From assembly GCA_900542275.1 (NCBI GenBank), contig UQMW01000002.1, positions 40,837 to 104,836 on the forward strand: 64,000 nt of DNA. Reading direction: 5' to 3'. The notes under the pieces were generated by a model. The model saw nothing but the letters and a program-made list of their open reading frames with translations, had not been told where the DNA came from and searched no databases. A program made the position numbers and the translations under genes. Shown here one piece after another: positions 41,421 through 50,322 of this stretch. Position 1 is the first letter of the stretch; each line of letters starts with the position of its first letter. This DNA is from an uncultured Collinsella sp. GTDB taxonomy: Bacteria; Actinomycetota; Coriobacteriia; Coriobacteriales; Coriobacteriaceae.

Positions 41421-42530
41421 ATGGACGACAAAATGGACCAATACAGTCAATTGTCAAAAGAATTTGATAGGGTTGGCTTAACAGATTTACTCGAGGGCAT
41501 ATCCGTGGCGGGGGATAGGTTTTATGTTGTTGAGCACTTATTTGCATCGGGTAAAGTAAACCAAGAATATCGAGGACTAGTGAGGCTTCTGTATCTTGGA
41601 GAGTCTGTAGCGCAAGCTGAAATGAAGCCATTTATTGAGCTGATTAAACTATTAGTGGACGCTGGCATCGTTGTTTTAGAGGACGGGATTGTCCACTCAA
41701 CGGGTCTGGTTTTAAATCGATATAGAGGTGTCTGGATTGTCGCGGATGCTCCGCGGCCAAACCCTAAAAGATATTTCGGCCCAGATTCATTAGGACTTGC
41801 CAGGCGGCTGTCTCCTCAGCTCGGGAAGAAGGGGCTTGATTTGTGTGCGGGCTCTGGGATTCAGTCGCTGATCATGGCAGCGGGTGGCATGACGGTTACA
41901 TCGGTGGAGATAAACGCCGAAACTTGTGCAACTAACATGCTTAATTCCAAGTTGAATGGGCTGGACGGTGCGATAAAAACGGTTCAAGGTAATTTGTATG
42001 AGAAGCTCGAGCCTGATAGTAAATACGACTATATTGTTGCAAATCCTCCGCTGGTCCCCATTCCCAATGGACTTGAATATCCTTTTGTCGGAGATGGGGG
42101 ATTTGATGGGTGCCGAGTTAGCAACGAGATTATCGAAAAGCTCCCAGATTATTTAAGCGATGATGGTACCGCGTTGATGGTGGGAATGATGGCTTGTGCT
42201 GATAAGGACAGTCTGGATGCAGTCTCAATAGTGCAAGAAATAATGAGCAGCGAGTTGTCGGGAACAATGTCTTTGCTGGGATATGACGAGGTCTATCCAT
42301 GCTCTTCGTTTGTTGAGGGTGTTGCATGGAGTGCGTATTTGGCTAATCCAACAAGGTGGACATCAGTAGATGAGGCAATTGATGATGTTTACGAACTCTA
42401 TCGAAATGACCACACTGCAGGCGTTTATTACTATGTGTTACGGCTGCGAAAGGACAGTTCTTTGGATAGAGGGCTGAATATAATTGACAACTCAAATAAA
42501 AGGCCCTGTTCAGAGGCGTGGTTGATATGA
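41421..42530 (+). CDS. Class I SAM methyltransferase of the RiPP cluster
   Basis: 369 residues. An N-terminal 100-residue region (winged-helix-like) is followed by the SAM motif LDLCAGSGIQSLIMA, acidic VEINAET, and VANPPLVP at the catalytic position, a variant of the NPPY motif of glutamine/adenine N-methyltransferases (HemK/PrmC group). DGGFDGCRVSNEIIE is also a PrmC-like element. It may N-methylate side-chain amides such as the Asn residues in the candidate core. ATGA overlap with the exporter gene. Confidence 0.8.
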   Translation: MDDKMDQYSQLSKEFDRVGLTDLLEGISVAGDRFYVVEHLFASGKVNQEYRGLVRLLYLGESVAQAEMKPFIELIKLLVDAGIVVLEDGIVHSTGLVLNRYRGVWIVADAPRPNPKRYFGPDSLGLARRLSPQLGKKGLDLCAGSGIQSLIMAAGGMTVTSVEINAETCATNMLNSKLNGLDGAIKTVQGNLYEKLEPDSKYDYIVANPPLVPIPNGLEYPFVGDGGFDGCRVSNEIIEKLPDYLSDDGTALMVGMMACADKDSLDAVSIVQEIMSSELSGTMSLLGYDEVYPCSSFVEGVAWSAYLANPTRWTSVDEAIDDVYELYRNDHTAGVYYYVLRLRKDSSLDRGLNIIDNSNKRPCSEAWLI

Positions 42531-44188
42531 TGATGCATTTCAAATGGCGGAGAGACGAGTGCGCGTTGTTCTGGCATGTGGTCAAAACAACGATGTCATG
42601 CCACGGTGCAAAGATGCTGATGGTCATGGTTCTGGTGAGCTATGCTCTGACATCGCTGTCACCGTATTTGAACGGACAGTTTGTTGATATGCTCGTTTAC
42701 GGTCAGGACATGCATTCAATTTATATTTTAGCCTTTGCAATAGCATTATTGGGGATTATTTCGGCGGTCTTCTCTTACTTTGCAAAGATGCTCCAGACGT
42801 CAGTCCTGAACCTCTCGTATTTCAGTTTTTTAAAAGAAATCGTGTCAGACTTTCAACATTTGCCACTTACGGACATAGAGTCGACTTCCCCGTTGTACTC
42901 TGCTCAGAAGATAAACTCGGACACCTCTTCAATAACATCGTTTGTTGTCATAAACATAATTCCATTGTTCATGAATGCGATTACAATGATTGCGGTTTTT
43001 CTGCTAATCGCTTCTCTCGATTTATCGATATGCACCGTCGGCATAACGCTTCTTGGGGCGTATTGCATTATGGTGCTTATGCTCCAGCCTTCACTGCTTG
43101 CCGCTTCATTTCAAAAGAAAGAGGAAGATGGGTTCCTGTTCAGCTCCATAGCATCACGTATCGAACGGACGTTCGAGATTAAGCTGCTAGCCGGTTATGA
43201 CAGCAGCTTCGAGCATGTAGAAAAACAGTTTGATGCTGCGTACTATCCTTCAGTTCTCGCACTCGCGAAAGTACAAAGTATAGTAAGTTCTAGCGATCGT
43301 ATGGCGGCGGCAGGATTTCAAGCTGTTTTGTTGCTGGTTTCGGGAGCAAGAATAGCCACAGGAGCTATGACAATTGGGGAATTTACCATGATAAATTCTT
43401 ATTATTCCCTATTGATGAGCTGTGGCAAGTACTATATCGGCGTCTTTCAGTCTTTGCAGGAAACGAGGGCATCAATAGCTAGGCTGAATGAAATAAAGGC
43501 GCGAAAACGGGATTACCGAAATTGCCTTGCGGTTAATAATGTGGGCCGCATACAGGTCCTAGATTTAGACTTCAGTTTAATTCGCGATGAAGAGCTGGTT
43601 GATATAACATGCGGGGCGAATCTTCAATTTGACGTGGGCAGAACGTATGTAATTACAGGCCCTAATGGTGTTGGAAAAAGCACACTATTAAAGCTGCTCC
43701 TGGGTTTTTACGAGCATGCAAATGACAATATCGAGTACGATTGCACAAAGTTGACCGCTATCAATCTTGACCGAGTTCGGTCGGAGTGTTTCTCTGCTAT
43801 GCAGCAAACGGCTTTCGTCCCCGACGACACAGTTGAAGACTATTTGCATGAATACGGCATTAGCTATGAGTTAATGGCGTCGTTTCTCAAGGAATGCGGT
43901 TTCGAACCAATTGATAAAAAAAGATGGGAAAAATGTTCTAATCTATCTGGAGGAGAGCTGCAAAGGTTGCGCTTGGCTATGGCGTTATGCCGAAAAGCGG
44001 ATTTTGTAATTCTCGATGAGCCGACCAATGATCTTGACGGATCGACATGTGGCTGCCTGATAGAGTACATTAAACAAAATAAGCGAGGTCAGGCCTTTTT
44101 GATCGTTTCGCATGATTCTAGATTGCTCGATGTCGCCGATCATATTTTGGTAATGAGCGGTGAGGGGGCTATTGAATTGGCCAAATAA
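42527..44188 (+). CDS. ABC exporter, fused permease and ATPase
   Basis: 553 residues. Six-helix transmembrane domain (residues about 25-300), then the ATPase with Walker A GPNGVGKSTLLKLLLG, signature LSGGELQRLRLA, Walker B FVILDEPTNDLDG and switch His VSHDSRLLD. The lack of an N-terminal C39 peptidase domain means leader removal, if any, is by another protease. It ends the cluster. ATG overlaps the methyltransferase stop. Confidence 0.92.
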   Translation: MMMHFKWRRDECALFWHVVKTTMSCHGAKMLMVMVLVSYALTSLSPYLNGQFVDMLVYGQDMHSIYILAFAIALLGIISAVFSYFAKMLQTSVLNLSYFSFLKEIVSDFQHLPLTDIESTSPLYSAQKINSDTSSITSFVVINIIPLFMNAITMIAVFLLIASLDLSICTVGITLLGAYCIMVLMLQPSLLAASFQKKEEDGFLFSSIASRIERTFEIKLLAGYDSSFEHVEKQFDAAYYPSVLALAKVQSIVSSSDRMAAAGFQAVLLLVSGARIATGAMTIGEFTMINSYYSLLMSCGKYYIGVFQSLQETRASIARLNEIKARKRDYRNCLAVNNVGRIQVLDLDFSLIRDEELVDITCGANLQFDVGRTYVITGPNGVGKSTLLKLLLGFYEHANDNIEYDCTKLTAINLDRVRSECFSAMQQTAFVPDDTVEDYLHEYGISYELMASFLKECGFEPIDKKRWEKCSNLSGGELQRLRLAMALCRKADFVILDEPTNDLDGSTCGCLIEYIKQNKRGQAFLIVSHDSRLLDVADHILVMSGEGAIELAK

Positions 44189-44588
44189 TGGATTCCTGGT
44201 TGTGCTGGAATGATATTGGGGCGTATATTTGGTTGTTTTTTAGGCGGGCATAATAATCGGGTGATCAACTCTTTCGCGTTCCGTATGAATTTAGCGCCTC
44301 TCGAACGAATGTAATAGGCGGCTCCGGAACCCCCGCTGTCCTAGCCTAGAGGAAACGGAATAGACGGACCGACCGTTCGACTTTGCCTGGGAAAAGATGT
44401 CGGGCGGTGGGCGGAGTATGGCCACCGGACACATCGAAACGCATCCCCGCCATTCTTTCAACTGGGAAAACGGTGCCCCCGGGCCCGCTAGTGAACTGCG
44501 GGGGGGCGTTCGGCTAACTGCGGGTACGGCCTATTTGCCCAATGTGTTCGCCCGAGATCGGAAATTAACCATCATGCGCCCCATAACG
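44189..44588. other. Right-hand edge of the AT-rich island, no intact gene
   Basis: 400 bases between the exporter gene and the convergent GGDEF gene. The first 150 are AT-rich; the rest are GC-rich. A short forward frame at about 44421-44470 reads GHIETHPRHSFNWENGAP, faintly like the C-terminal 'PR..L.W.TP' of IS30/IS3 transposases, with no support around it. The 14-bp direct repeat lies at 44569-44582. Confidence 0.4.
44569..44582. repeat. 14-bp direct repeat, right boundary of AT-rich island
   Basis: CCATCATGCGCCCC, identical to 37615-37628, six bases before the last codon of the leftward GGDEF gene. Confidence 0.5.
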
Positions 44589-46118
44589 CTAGTCCAGCTT
44601 GGTGCCCGGTACCTGCGGCGCCTCTTTAACCAGCGCTTTGAGCTCATTCAGAATGGAAACGGGCTGTCGGTCGACGGCGTCCAGATGAAGCGTGGCCACA
44701 CGAAGGGGCGGTTGGTATTCAAGCGATCCGATGAGCACAGGCGAACCCAGGAACCGCTCGATTTCCTCTGCAATCGCGTTGGTCTCTTCGGGATCAAGGT
44801 CGTCGAAAAGCGCCACGAACATCGGCCCCGTCGAGCGGAACAGACGACCCTTGCCGCGCGAGCATTCCATGAGGCAGGCGGCAGTTTCTGCCAAAACGCG
44901 ATCGCCTGCATCAAAGCCATAACGGGCATTGACCTGGGCGATATCGTCGATTTTAATGGCGATCAAGCCTGCCTTGCGCGCCACGCGACGCATTTCGCCA
45001 ATGGCGTTGACCAGGGCGTGGATATCGCCCAGGCCGGTCACGGAATCGGTCGTATCTGCCAAGCTTCGGTTGACGACAATGCCCACATACATGTTGGGCT
45101 CGGTATCGGTGCCGTCCAGGCGGTAGCCCGTGCAGTCGCAAAGCGCGTATTTTCCGGCGGTATTCATGACGCGATACTGCATGCAGTGGAAGTGCCACGT
45201 GCCGTTTACCACCATATCGAGCTCGGCACGTACGTTGTCGCGATCCTCGGGGTGAACATGGGCAAGCCATATATCGAGCGAGTTGTAGGGATGCTGGGAG
45301 GGTAGGTCAAAATCGCGCACGGCATTAACCGACCATTGCGATTCGCCGGTGTCGAGGTTAATGATGAACGGATAGCGTGTCTCGGAGCTCATGGAGATCG
45401 CTTGGAACACCCGGTCGTTGCAGAGAGGCTGATCGGCGACCGGGTGTTGCGACACGTTGTCTTCTTCTGGCTGTTGTACACGGTGCATGAGCTTGTAGCG
45501 ATACATTTTGCGGTCGGCGTCCTTTGTCATCTGGCGACGCGTATCGCCTGCAAGCGGGTCGACGCGCGAGCAGCCAAAGCTAAAGCTGGCGGTCATGGGC
45601 GCCTTGCCGTCCGATGTTGCCTCGATAAGATTGGCACGCGTCCGCTCCAGGCGCTGCTCGAGCTCGGCTTCGTCTGTCGTGGGGGATATAAGTACAAATT
45701 CGTCTCCACCGATACGGAACAGCAGGTCATCGGGCTCCATTGTCTCGGTGAGTGCACGGCAGATGCTCAGGATGTAGCGATTGCCCTCGGTGTGGCCAAA
45801 CTTATCGTTGCAATGCTTGAGGTGGTCGATATCGATATAGGCGCAGGTGAAGGGGGTGCCTTTGCGCCAGAGCTGATCGACATGGCGGTCGAGTCCGCCA
45901 CGGTTGCCAAGATTGGTGAGCGAGTCGATATAGGCGTCGCGCTCAAGCAGCTCGCGTTCTTGCTGCAGGATGGCAAATGTCTTCTGTAGCTGATCGCCGA
46001 TGGCGCACAGCTCCGGGGGCAGCGCGGTAACATCGAGCTCGGCGGTCGAGACCCCGCTCGCAAGTCGCTGAAGATAGGAGATAATCGATTGCTCGCCCAA
46101 GCGATACGACTCGTTCAT
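44589..46118 (-). CDS. Diguanylate cyclase-like protein: GGDEF, PAS-like, degenerate GGDEF
   Basis: 509 residues, no membrane helix. A first GGDEF domain (YIDSLTNLGNRGGLD, YIDIDHLKHCNDKFGHTEG, RIGGDEFVLI; residues about 65-230) should be catalytically active. A PAS-like region follows (WLAHVHPEDRDNVRAEL, QYRVMNTAGKYALC). The C-terminal GGDEF-like domain keeps the fold (TGLGDIHALVNAIGEM, GFDAGDRVLAETA) but has GPMFVALF in place of GGDEF, so it cannot make c-di-GMP. ATG follows AAGGAGG nine bases away. It is a paralog of the adjacent gene at 46299. Confidence 0.88.
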   Translation of the reverse strand: MNESYRLGEQSIISYLQRLASGVSTAELDVTALPPELCAIGDQLQKTFAILQQERELLERDAYIDSLTNLGNRGGLDRHVDQLWRKGTPFTCAYIDIDHLKHCNDKFGHTEGNRYILSICRALTETMEPDDLLFRIGGDEFVLISPTTDEAELEQRLERTRANLIEATSDGKAPMTASFSFGCSRVDPLAGDTRRQMTKDADRKMYRYKLMHRVQQPEEDNVSQHPVADQPLCNDRVFQAISMSSETRYPFIINLDTGESQWSVNAVRDFDLPSQHPYNSLDIWLAHVHPEDRDNVRAELDMVVNGTWHFHCMQYRVMNTAGKYALCDCTGYRLDGTDTEPNMYVGIVVNRSLADTTDSVTGLGDIHALVNAIGEMRRVARKAGLIAIKIDDIAQVNARYGFDAGDRVLAETAACLMECSRGKGRLFRSTGPMFVALFDDLDPEETNAIAEEIERFLGSPVLIGSLEYQPPLRVATLHLDAVDRQPVSILNELKALVKEAPQVPGTKLD

Positions 46119-46189
46119 GATGGATAACCTCCTTGGGCACAACAGTGGTTTGTATCATATCCCCAATTTGGTTTGGATTGGGGATATAA

Positions 46190-46295
46190 GTTAGCCAATG
46201 GGGACAAAACACCCCTTCGGCGGTGGCGTTTTTGGGGCGTAGGCTGGCTCATGGGGACAAACGTCCCCCTCGGTGCCCGCGTTTTGCGCGCGAGC
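46190..46295. repeat. Imperfect tandem repeat between the two cyclic-di-GMP genes
   Basis: Two units of about 52 bp, each beginning near GCCAATGGGGACAAA / GCTCATGGGGACAAA and continuing through a C-rich tract, CGGTG and GCGTTTT. The GGGGAC core links it to the palindromic repeat families elsewhere in the window. Confidence 0.55.
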
Positions 46296-46298
46296 GTA

Positions 46299-49016
46299 CT
46301 AGTCGCTGTCGCCACCATCGAGCAATGCCTCAAAATCCTTTGCCGGCATGGGACGGTAGTAGAGAAAGCCCTGAGCGTAGCGGGCGCCCATTTGGCGTAG
46401 CATGCTTGCCTGCTCATTTGTCTCGATGCCTTCGACCACAACGGGCAGATGGAGCGACTGCGCCATCTCGAGCATCGATGAAATGATTTGCACACTGCGG
46501 CCTTGATCGCCGTCGACGGGCACAAACGTGCGGTCGAGCTTGATGACGTCGACGTTGACGTTCTTGAGCATCGCGAGTGTGGACTGGCCGGTGCCAAAAT
46601 CGTCCATGTAGGTCGAGAAGCCGCGAGTGTGCAGATCTGCGGTCAGCTTATCCACGGCCTCGGATTCTCCCGTATAAGCCGTCTCGGTGATCTCGATACG
46701 CATGAGCTCGGGCGGTAGGTTGTATTGGGCGGCGAGCGCCCCCATATGTTCGGCAACGTCGCAGGCAAGGATATCCACGCGCGACACATTAAGCGAGATT
46801 GGAACCACGCGAAGCCCTCGATCGATGCGCTCGCGCAGCCACGAGGCAACGCCCTGCCAAACGTATTTGTCGAGCGTCACCACAAAACCGCTTTCCTCGA
46901 GAGCGGGGATAAAGGTGACGGGTGAAATGAGGGAGCCATCCTTGTCAATCCAGCGCGTAAGCGCTTCGGCGCCAGTGATCTCGCCGGTTTCCATGTCGAC
47001 CTGGGGCTGCAAGTAGTAGGTGATGCGGCCGTTTGAGAGCGCGTACTGGAATTCGGTCAGCGTGCGGTGGAACGAGATTTCGCGCTCGTACTCCTCGGGG
47101 CGGAAAATGGCAATGCGCTCCTTAAAGTCGTTTTTTGCGCGTCGATTGGTAAACATGGCCTTTGCCTGCGCATCGATGGTGATTTCCTCATTGGAGTCGA
47201 TGGGGTAAACGCCCATGGACGGCCAGAAACCTACGCCGTCATCATGCCTGACTACTGCCTCACGAACGCGGCTATAGATTTGACGGACGGTGTTGTGCTC
47301 AAAGGGGATGAGTACGCAAAAGTCATCTTGGCCCCAGTACCCTGCGACGCCTATATCGGCATTCTCGATGTCCTTGAGGACCGTGCCCACATCGGCGAGT
47401 ACGCGGTCGCCCTCGGCCTGGCCGTGCCATTCATTAAACAGGCGCATGTGGCCCATGTCGACCGTGGCGATGCACCAGGTGCCGTTGCGCCTTGCCTCGA
47501 GAAATGCGTTGGCGCGCCGCATAAACTCGCTGGGTCGATAGAGGCCCGTGAGCGAGTCGATGCGCTCGGCGATGGCGCTTTTGCGCTCTATCTCGGGTAT
47601 GGGGAGGCTGTCGTTGGGGACAAGTCCGCCGGCCGTGCGAAGGCGACGGTCGAGTTCGCCTAAAACGGCGGTCGCTTGATTGGTTAGGCGCTCGTAAAAG
47701 GCCGGAACGACTAGACAGACGGGAGTAATGGTGTCGCCCGCGATTCGAACAGGGGCGAAAACGGCCTCTTTTAGATGATGGACCAGTTGCTCGAATGCCT
47801 CATGGTCCAAATCGTTGCTGAGCACGACAAACTGGACGCTTCGTGAGCGGTAGACGCGACTCCTGCCACGGGTGATCGACAACATGCGGCCTGCGTATTC
47901 GGCGAGCATGTTGTCGACAGCCTCGGCTCCGTAAAGCTCGTTGAGCTTTGTCGTGCCGCGAACGCGCACCGCTATAAGTCCCGTCTCGCAACAGTCGCGA
48001 CGGCAGGCATCGATAGCGTTGAGCAGCATACGCTGGATTCCGAGACCTGTGGCGGCGTCGACGGTCTCGGCAAGTGAGTGGTTGACGAGCTCGCCGACAT
48101 AGAGCGAGGGGACACCTTCGTCGCCGTCGATACGAAACCCGCGAGCACGGCAGAGAACGTAGTCACCAGTGGCATTGCGCACGCGGTATTGCATGACGCG
48201 ACGGTGCTTGGAGCCGTTGTAGATCTGGTCGATATCGTTGCTATAGGCCTCGAGGTCATCGGGGTGGACACGCGTCTTCCAGTAATCGTGACAGTTGTCT
48301 ATATGCTCCGAAGGAAGGCCGAGATCGCGCATGGCGCCTTGTGACCAAAGGGTGCGATGTTTGTCCAGGTTCTCGATAAAGAAATAGCGGCCTTCGTTGA
48401 GCATCGAAAGGGCGTCGAAAATGCGATCGCTAACTTCGAAGTCGTCGGCGTGGACTTGCGTGATATTGCGTCGATCAAGGTGCACGGCATGGCGCAGCTT
48501 GTAGTCGTACATGCGATGGTCGGCATCGAGCGTCATGCGATTGGAGGCTTCGCCCAGGGCGGGGTCGGCGTGTGACACTCCGTAGCTAAACGAGTGGGGC
48601 ATCTCGGAATCGTTATTCTTGAGCAGGACCGTCCGACAGTGCTCCAGACGCTCGGCAAGGTCATCCTCGGTCGCAATCGTAGACAGGATGGCAAACTCGT
48701 CGCCTCCCAGACGAAATGCCGCCTCGTCCACCTTCATATACAGCTTGAGATAGAGGCTTACCTGCAAGATATAGCGGTTGCCCTCGTCGTGTCCAAAGAT
48801 GTCGTTGCAGTGCTTAAGGTTATCGATGTCGATAAACGCCATGGTTACGGGCAATTCCTGCTCCCAGATTTCTTCTAGGGAACGGGCAAAGCCGCCGCGG
48901 TTGCCAAGCCCGGTGAGCTCGTCGGTAAAGGCAGTCCTGATCAGATTGTCCTGACGCTCGAGAAGGTCGCGGACGGTCTTTTCGAGCGTTTCGGTGTAAT
49001 TGCTGGCGGTATCCAT
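46299..49016 (-). CDS. GGDEF-PAS-GGDEF-GGDEF-EAL cyclic-di-GMP protein
   Basis: 905 residues. Domains in order: GGDEF with intact LGGDEFAIL, PAS-like region (RVHPDDLEAYSND), degenerate GGDEF (VQFVVLS), a third GGDEF-like domain with YWGQDDFCVL, and a C-terminal EAL phosphodiesterase domain with GAEALTRW, NVSRVDI, EITE, DDFGTG and EGIE, all expected for an active enzyme. The first three domains repeat the neighbouring protein (44589-46118), so tandem duplication preceded fusion to EAL. ATG at 49016 has weak AGAAAG; a GTG at 49073 is possible. Confidence 0.88.
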   Translation of the reverse strand: MDTASNYTETLEKTVRDLLERQDNLIRTAFTDELTGLGNRGGFARSLEEIWEQELPVTMAFIDIDNLKHCNDIFGHDEGNRYILQVSLYLKLYMKVDEAAFRLGGDEFAILSTIATEDDLAERLEHCRTVLLKNNDSEMPHSFSYGVSHADPALGEASNRMTLDADHRMYDYKLRHAVHLDRRNITQVHADDFEVSDRIFDALSMLNEGRYFFIENLDKHRTLWSQGAMRDLGLPSEHIDNCHDYWKTRVHPDDLEAYSNDIDQIYNGSKHRRVMQYRVRNATGDYVLCRARGFRIDGDEGVPSLYVGELVNHSLAETVDAATGLGIQRMLLNAIDACRRDCCETGLIAVRVRGTTKLNELYGAEAVDNMLAEYAGRMLSITRGRSRVYRSRSVQFVVLSNDLDHEAFEQLVHHLKEAVFAPVRIAGDTITPVCLVVPAFYERLTNQATAVLGELDRRLRTAGGLVPNDSLPIPEIERKSAIAERIDSLTGLYRPSEFMRRANAFLEARRNGTWCIATVDMGHMRLFNEWHGQAEGDRVLADVGTVLKDIENADIGVAGYWGQDDFCVLIPFEHNTVRQIYSRVREAVVRHDDGVGFWPSMGVYPIDSNEEITIDAQAKAMFTNRRAKNDFKERIAIFRPEEYEREISFHRTLTEFQYALSNGRITYYLQPQVDMETGEITGAEALTRWIDKDGSLISPVTFIPALEESGFVVTLDKYVWQGVASWLRERIDRGLRVVPISLNVSRVDILACDVAEHMGALAAQYNLPPELMRIEITETAYTGESEAVDKLTADLHTRGFSTYMDDFGTGQSTLAMLKNVNVDVIKLDRTFVPVDGDQGRSVQIISSMLEMAQSLHLPVVVEGIETNEQASMLRQMGARYAQGFLYYRPMPAKDFEALLDGGDSD

Positions 49017-49340
49017 GCTGTAAGCGGCTTTCTGAGGTCGGGGTGTATTGCGTCGGGCGAGCTCGTTGTACACACGCGTTGCTGCTCAACGCTTTGCGTG
49101 TATCCAGGCCCCCGCCTTGCTGCGTTGTTGAGTTAATTTGCCGGCTAATGTTCGCTGTTGATAACAGCTGAGTAGTGTAAACAATAGTGCACAATTATAT
49201 ATGGGTGCACATGCTGTGGGCGGCTATTATTCGACAAGCGGTAGCGCGACGATGCGATGTTCGATAAAAATGCGACTGGGACGATATATGTTGACGGGTA
49301 TACTTGTCCCGTTTTAAAACGCAGAAACGGAGATGGTCGC

Positions 49341-50210
49341 ATGGCACAGTCAAATATGACGCGCACGGTGGGGCTGGCGCTCGAGGGAGGCGGCTACCGC
49401 GGTATGTATACGGCGGGCGTGCTCGACGTTTGGATGGAGCGCGGTTTGACCTGCGACCATATGGTGGGCGTCTCGGCGGGCGCGGCATTTGGCTACAACT
49501 TTAAATCGCGCCAGATCGGCCGCGCCATTCGCTATAACAAGGCCTATTGCGCCGACAAGCGCTATGCGAGCGTGACCAGCTGGCTGCGAACCGGCGATAT
49601 GTTCAATGCCGACTTTGCCTATCACGAGGTGCCTATCGAGCGCGATCCCATCGACCTGGAAGCATATCGCGCCTGCCCCATGCGATTTACGTGCGTGTGT
49701 ACCGATATCGAGACGGGCAAGGCCGTCTATCACGACCTGCCCTATGGCGATGAGCGCGATATCGAGTGGATCCGGGCGTCGTCGGCAATTCCCGTGGCGA
49801 CGCGTCCTGTCGCCATTGAGGGCCGCAAGTACCTGGATGGCGGCGTGGCCGATTCCATTCCCAGCGCTTGGCTGTTTGCGCAGGGGTATGACCGCAATAT
49901 CGTGGTACTCACGCAGCCGGCGGGCTTTGTGAAGCAGCCCAACAGCGTGATGCCCATGCTACGGCGCGTGTTCCGTCACTATCCGGAGTTTGTCGCAGCG
50001 CTTGAGCATCGGCATGAGGTCTACAATGCCACGCTCGATGACCTGGCACGTCGCGAGGCTGCCGGCGAGATCTTTGTGGTGCGGCCGAGCGAATCGGTGA
50101 AGGTGCCGTCGCTGTGTCGCGAGCCCGATGAACTTGAGCGCATCTACCAGATTGGTCGCCGCGATGCGGAGGCGACCTTGCCGGCACTGGAGGCATATCT
50201 GGCAGGGTAG
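49341..50210 (+). CDS. Patatin-like phospholipase
   Basis: 289 residues. Oxyanion-hole LALEGGGYRGMYTAGVLD, nucleophile elbow GVSAGAAFG (Ser in GXSXG) and the dyad Asp in YLDGGVADSIP are all intact. This is the bacterial patatin/YjjU type acyl hydrolase, which acts on phospholipids or acylglycerols in the cytoplasm. ATG at 49341 is eight bases from GGAG; the frame from 49257 is rejected. It is divergent from the GGDEF-EAL gene. Confidence 0.93.
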   Translation: MAQSNMTRTVGLALEGGGYRGMYTAGVLDVWMERGLTCDHMVGVSAGAAFGYNFKSRQIGRAIRYNKAYCADKRYASVTSWLRTGDMFNADFAYHEVPIERDPIDLEAYRACPMRFTCVCTDIETGKAVYHDLPYGDERDIEWIRASSAIPVATRPVAIEGRKYLDGGVADSIPSAWLFAQGYDRNIVVLTQPAGFVKQPNSVMPMLRRVFRHYPEFVAALEHRHEVYNATLDDLARREAAGEIFVVRPSESVKVPSLCREPDELERIYQIGRRDAEATLPALEAYLAG

Positions 50211-50232
50211 AGGCTGCTGCCGCCATCTCGGC

Positions 50233-50278
50233 GGAAAGCGCATCCCGGAATGGAGGCTCAAACTGGGATGCGCTTTCC
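50233..50278. terminator. Bidirectional terminator between patatin and thiE genes
   Basis: GGAAAGCGCATCCC and its perfect complement GGGATGCGCTTTCC, 14-bp arms with an 18-nt loop, flanked by A/T-rich bases. Confidence 0.75.
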
Positions 50279-50322
50279 ATTGCTGAAGTTATGGGGCCGC
50301 GGAGCAACTGCTCGGCTTATGC

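Noticed and set aside
38531..44188. Lanthipeptide, sactipeptide or thiopeptide assignment
   Set aside because: The candidate core has no Cys or Ser, and no LanM/LanB, YcaO or SPASM cysteine clusters are encoded.
44397..45305. Forward 302-codon frame after the RiPP cluster
   Set aside because: Most of it is antisense to the clearly coding GGDEF gene. Only a short initial part could be transposase debris.
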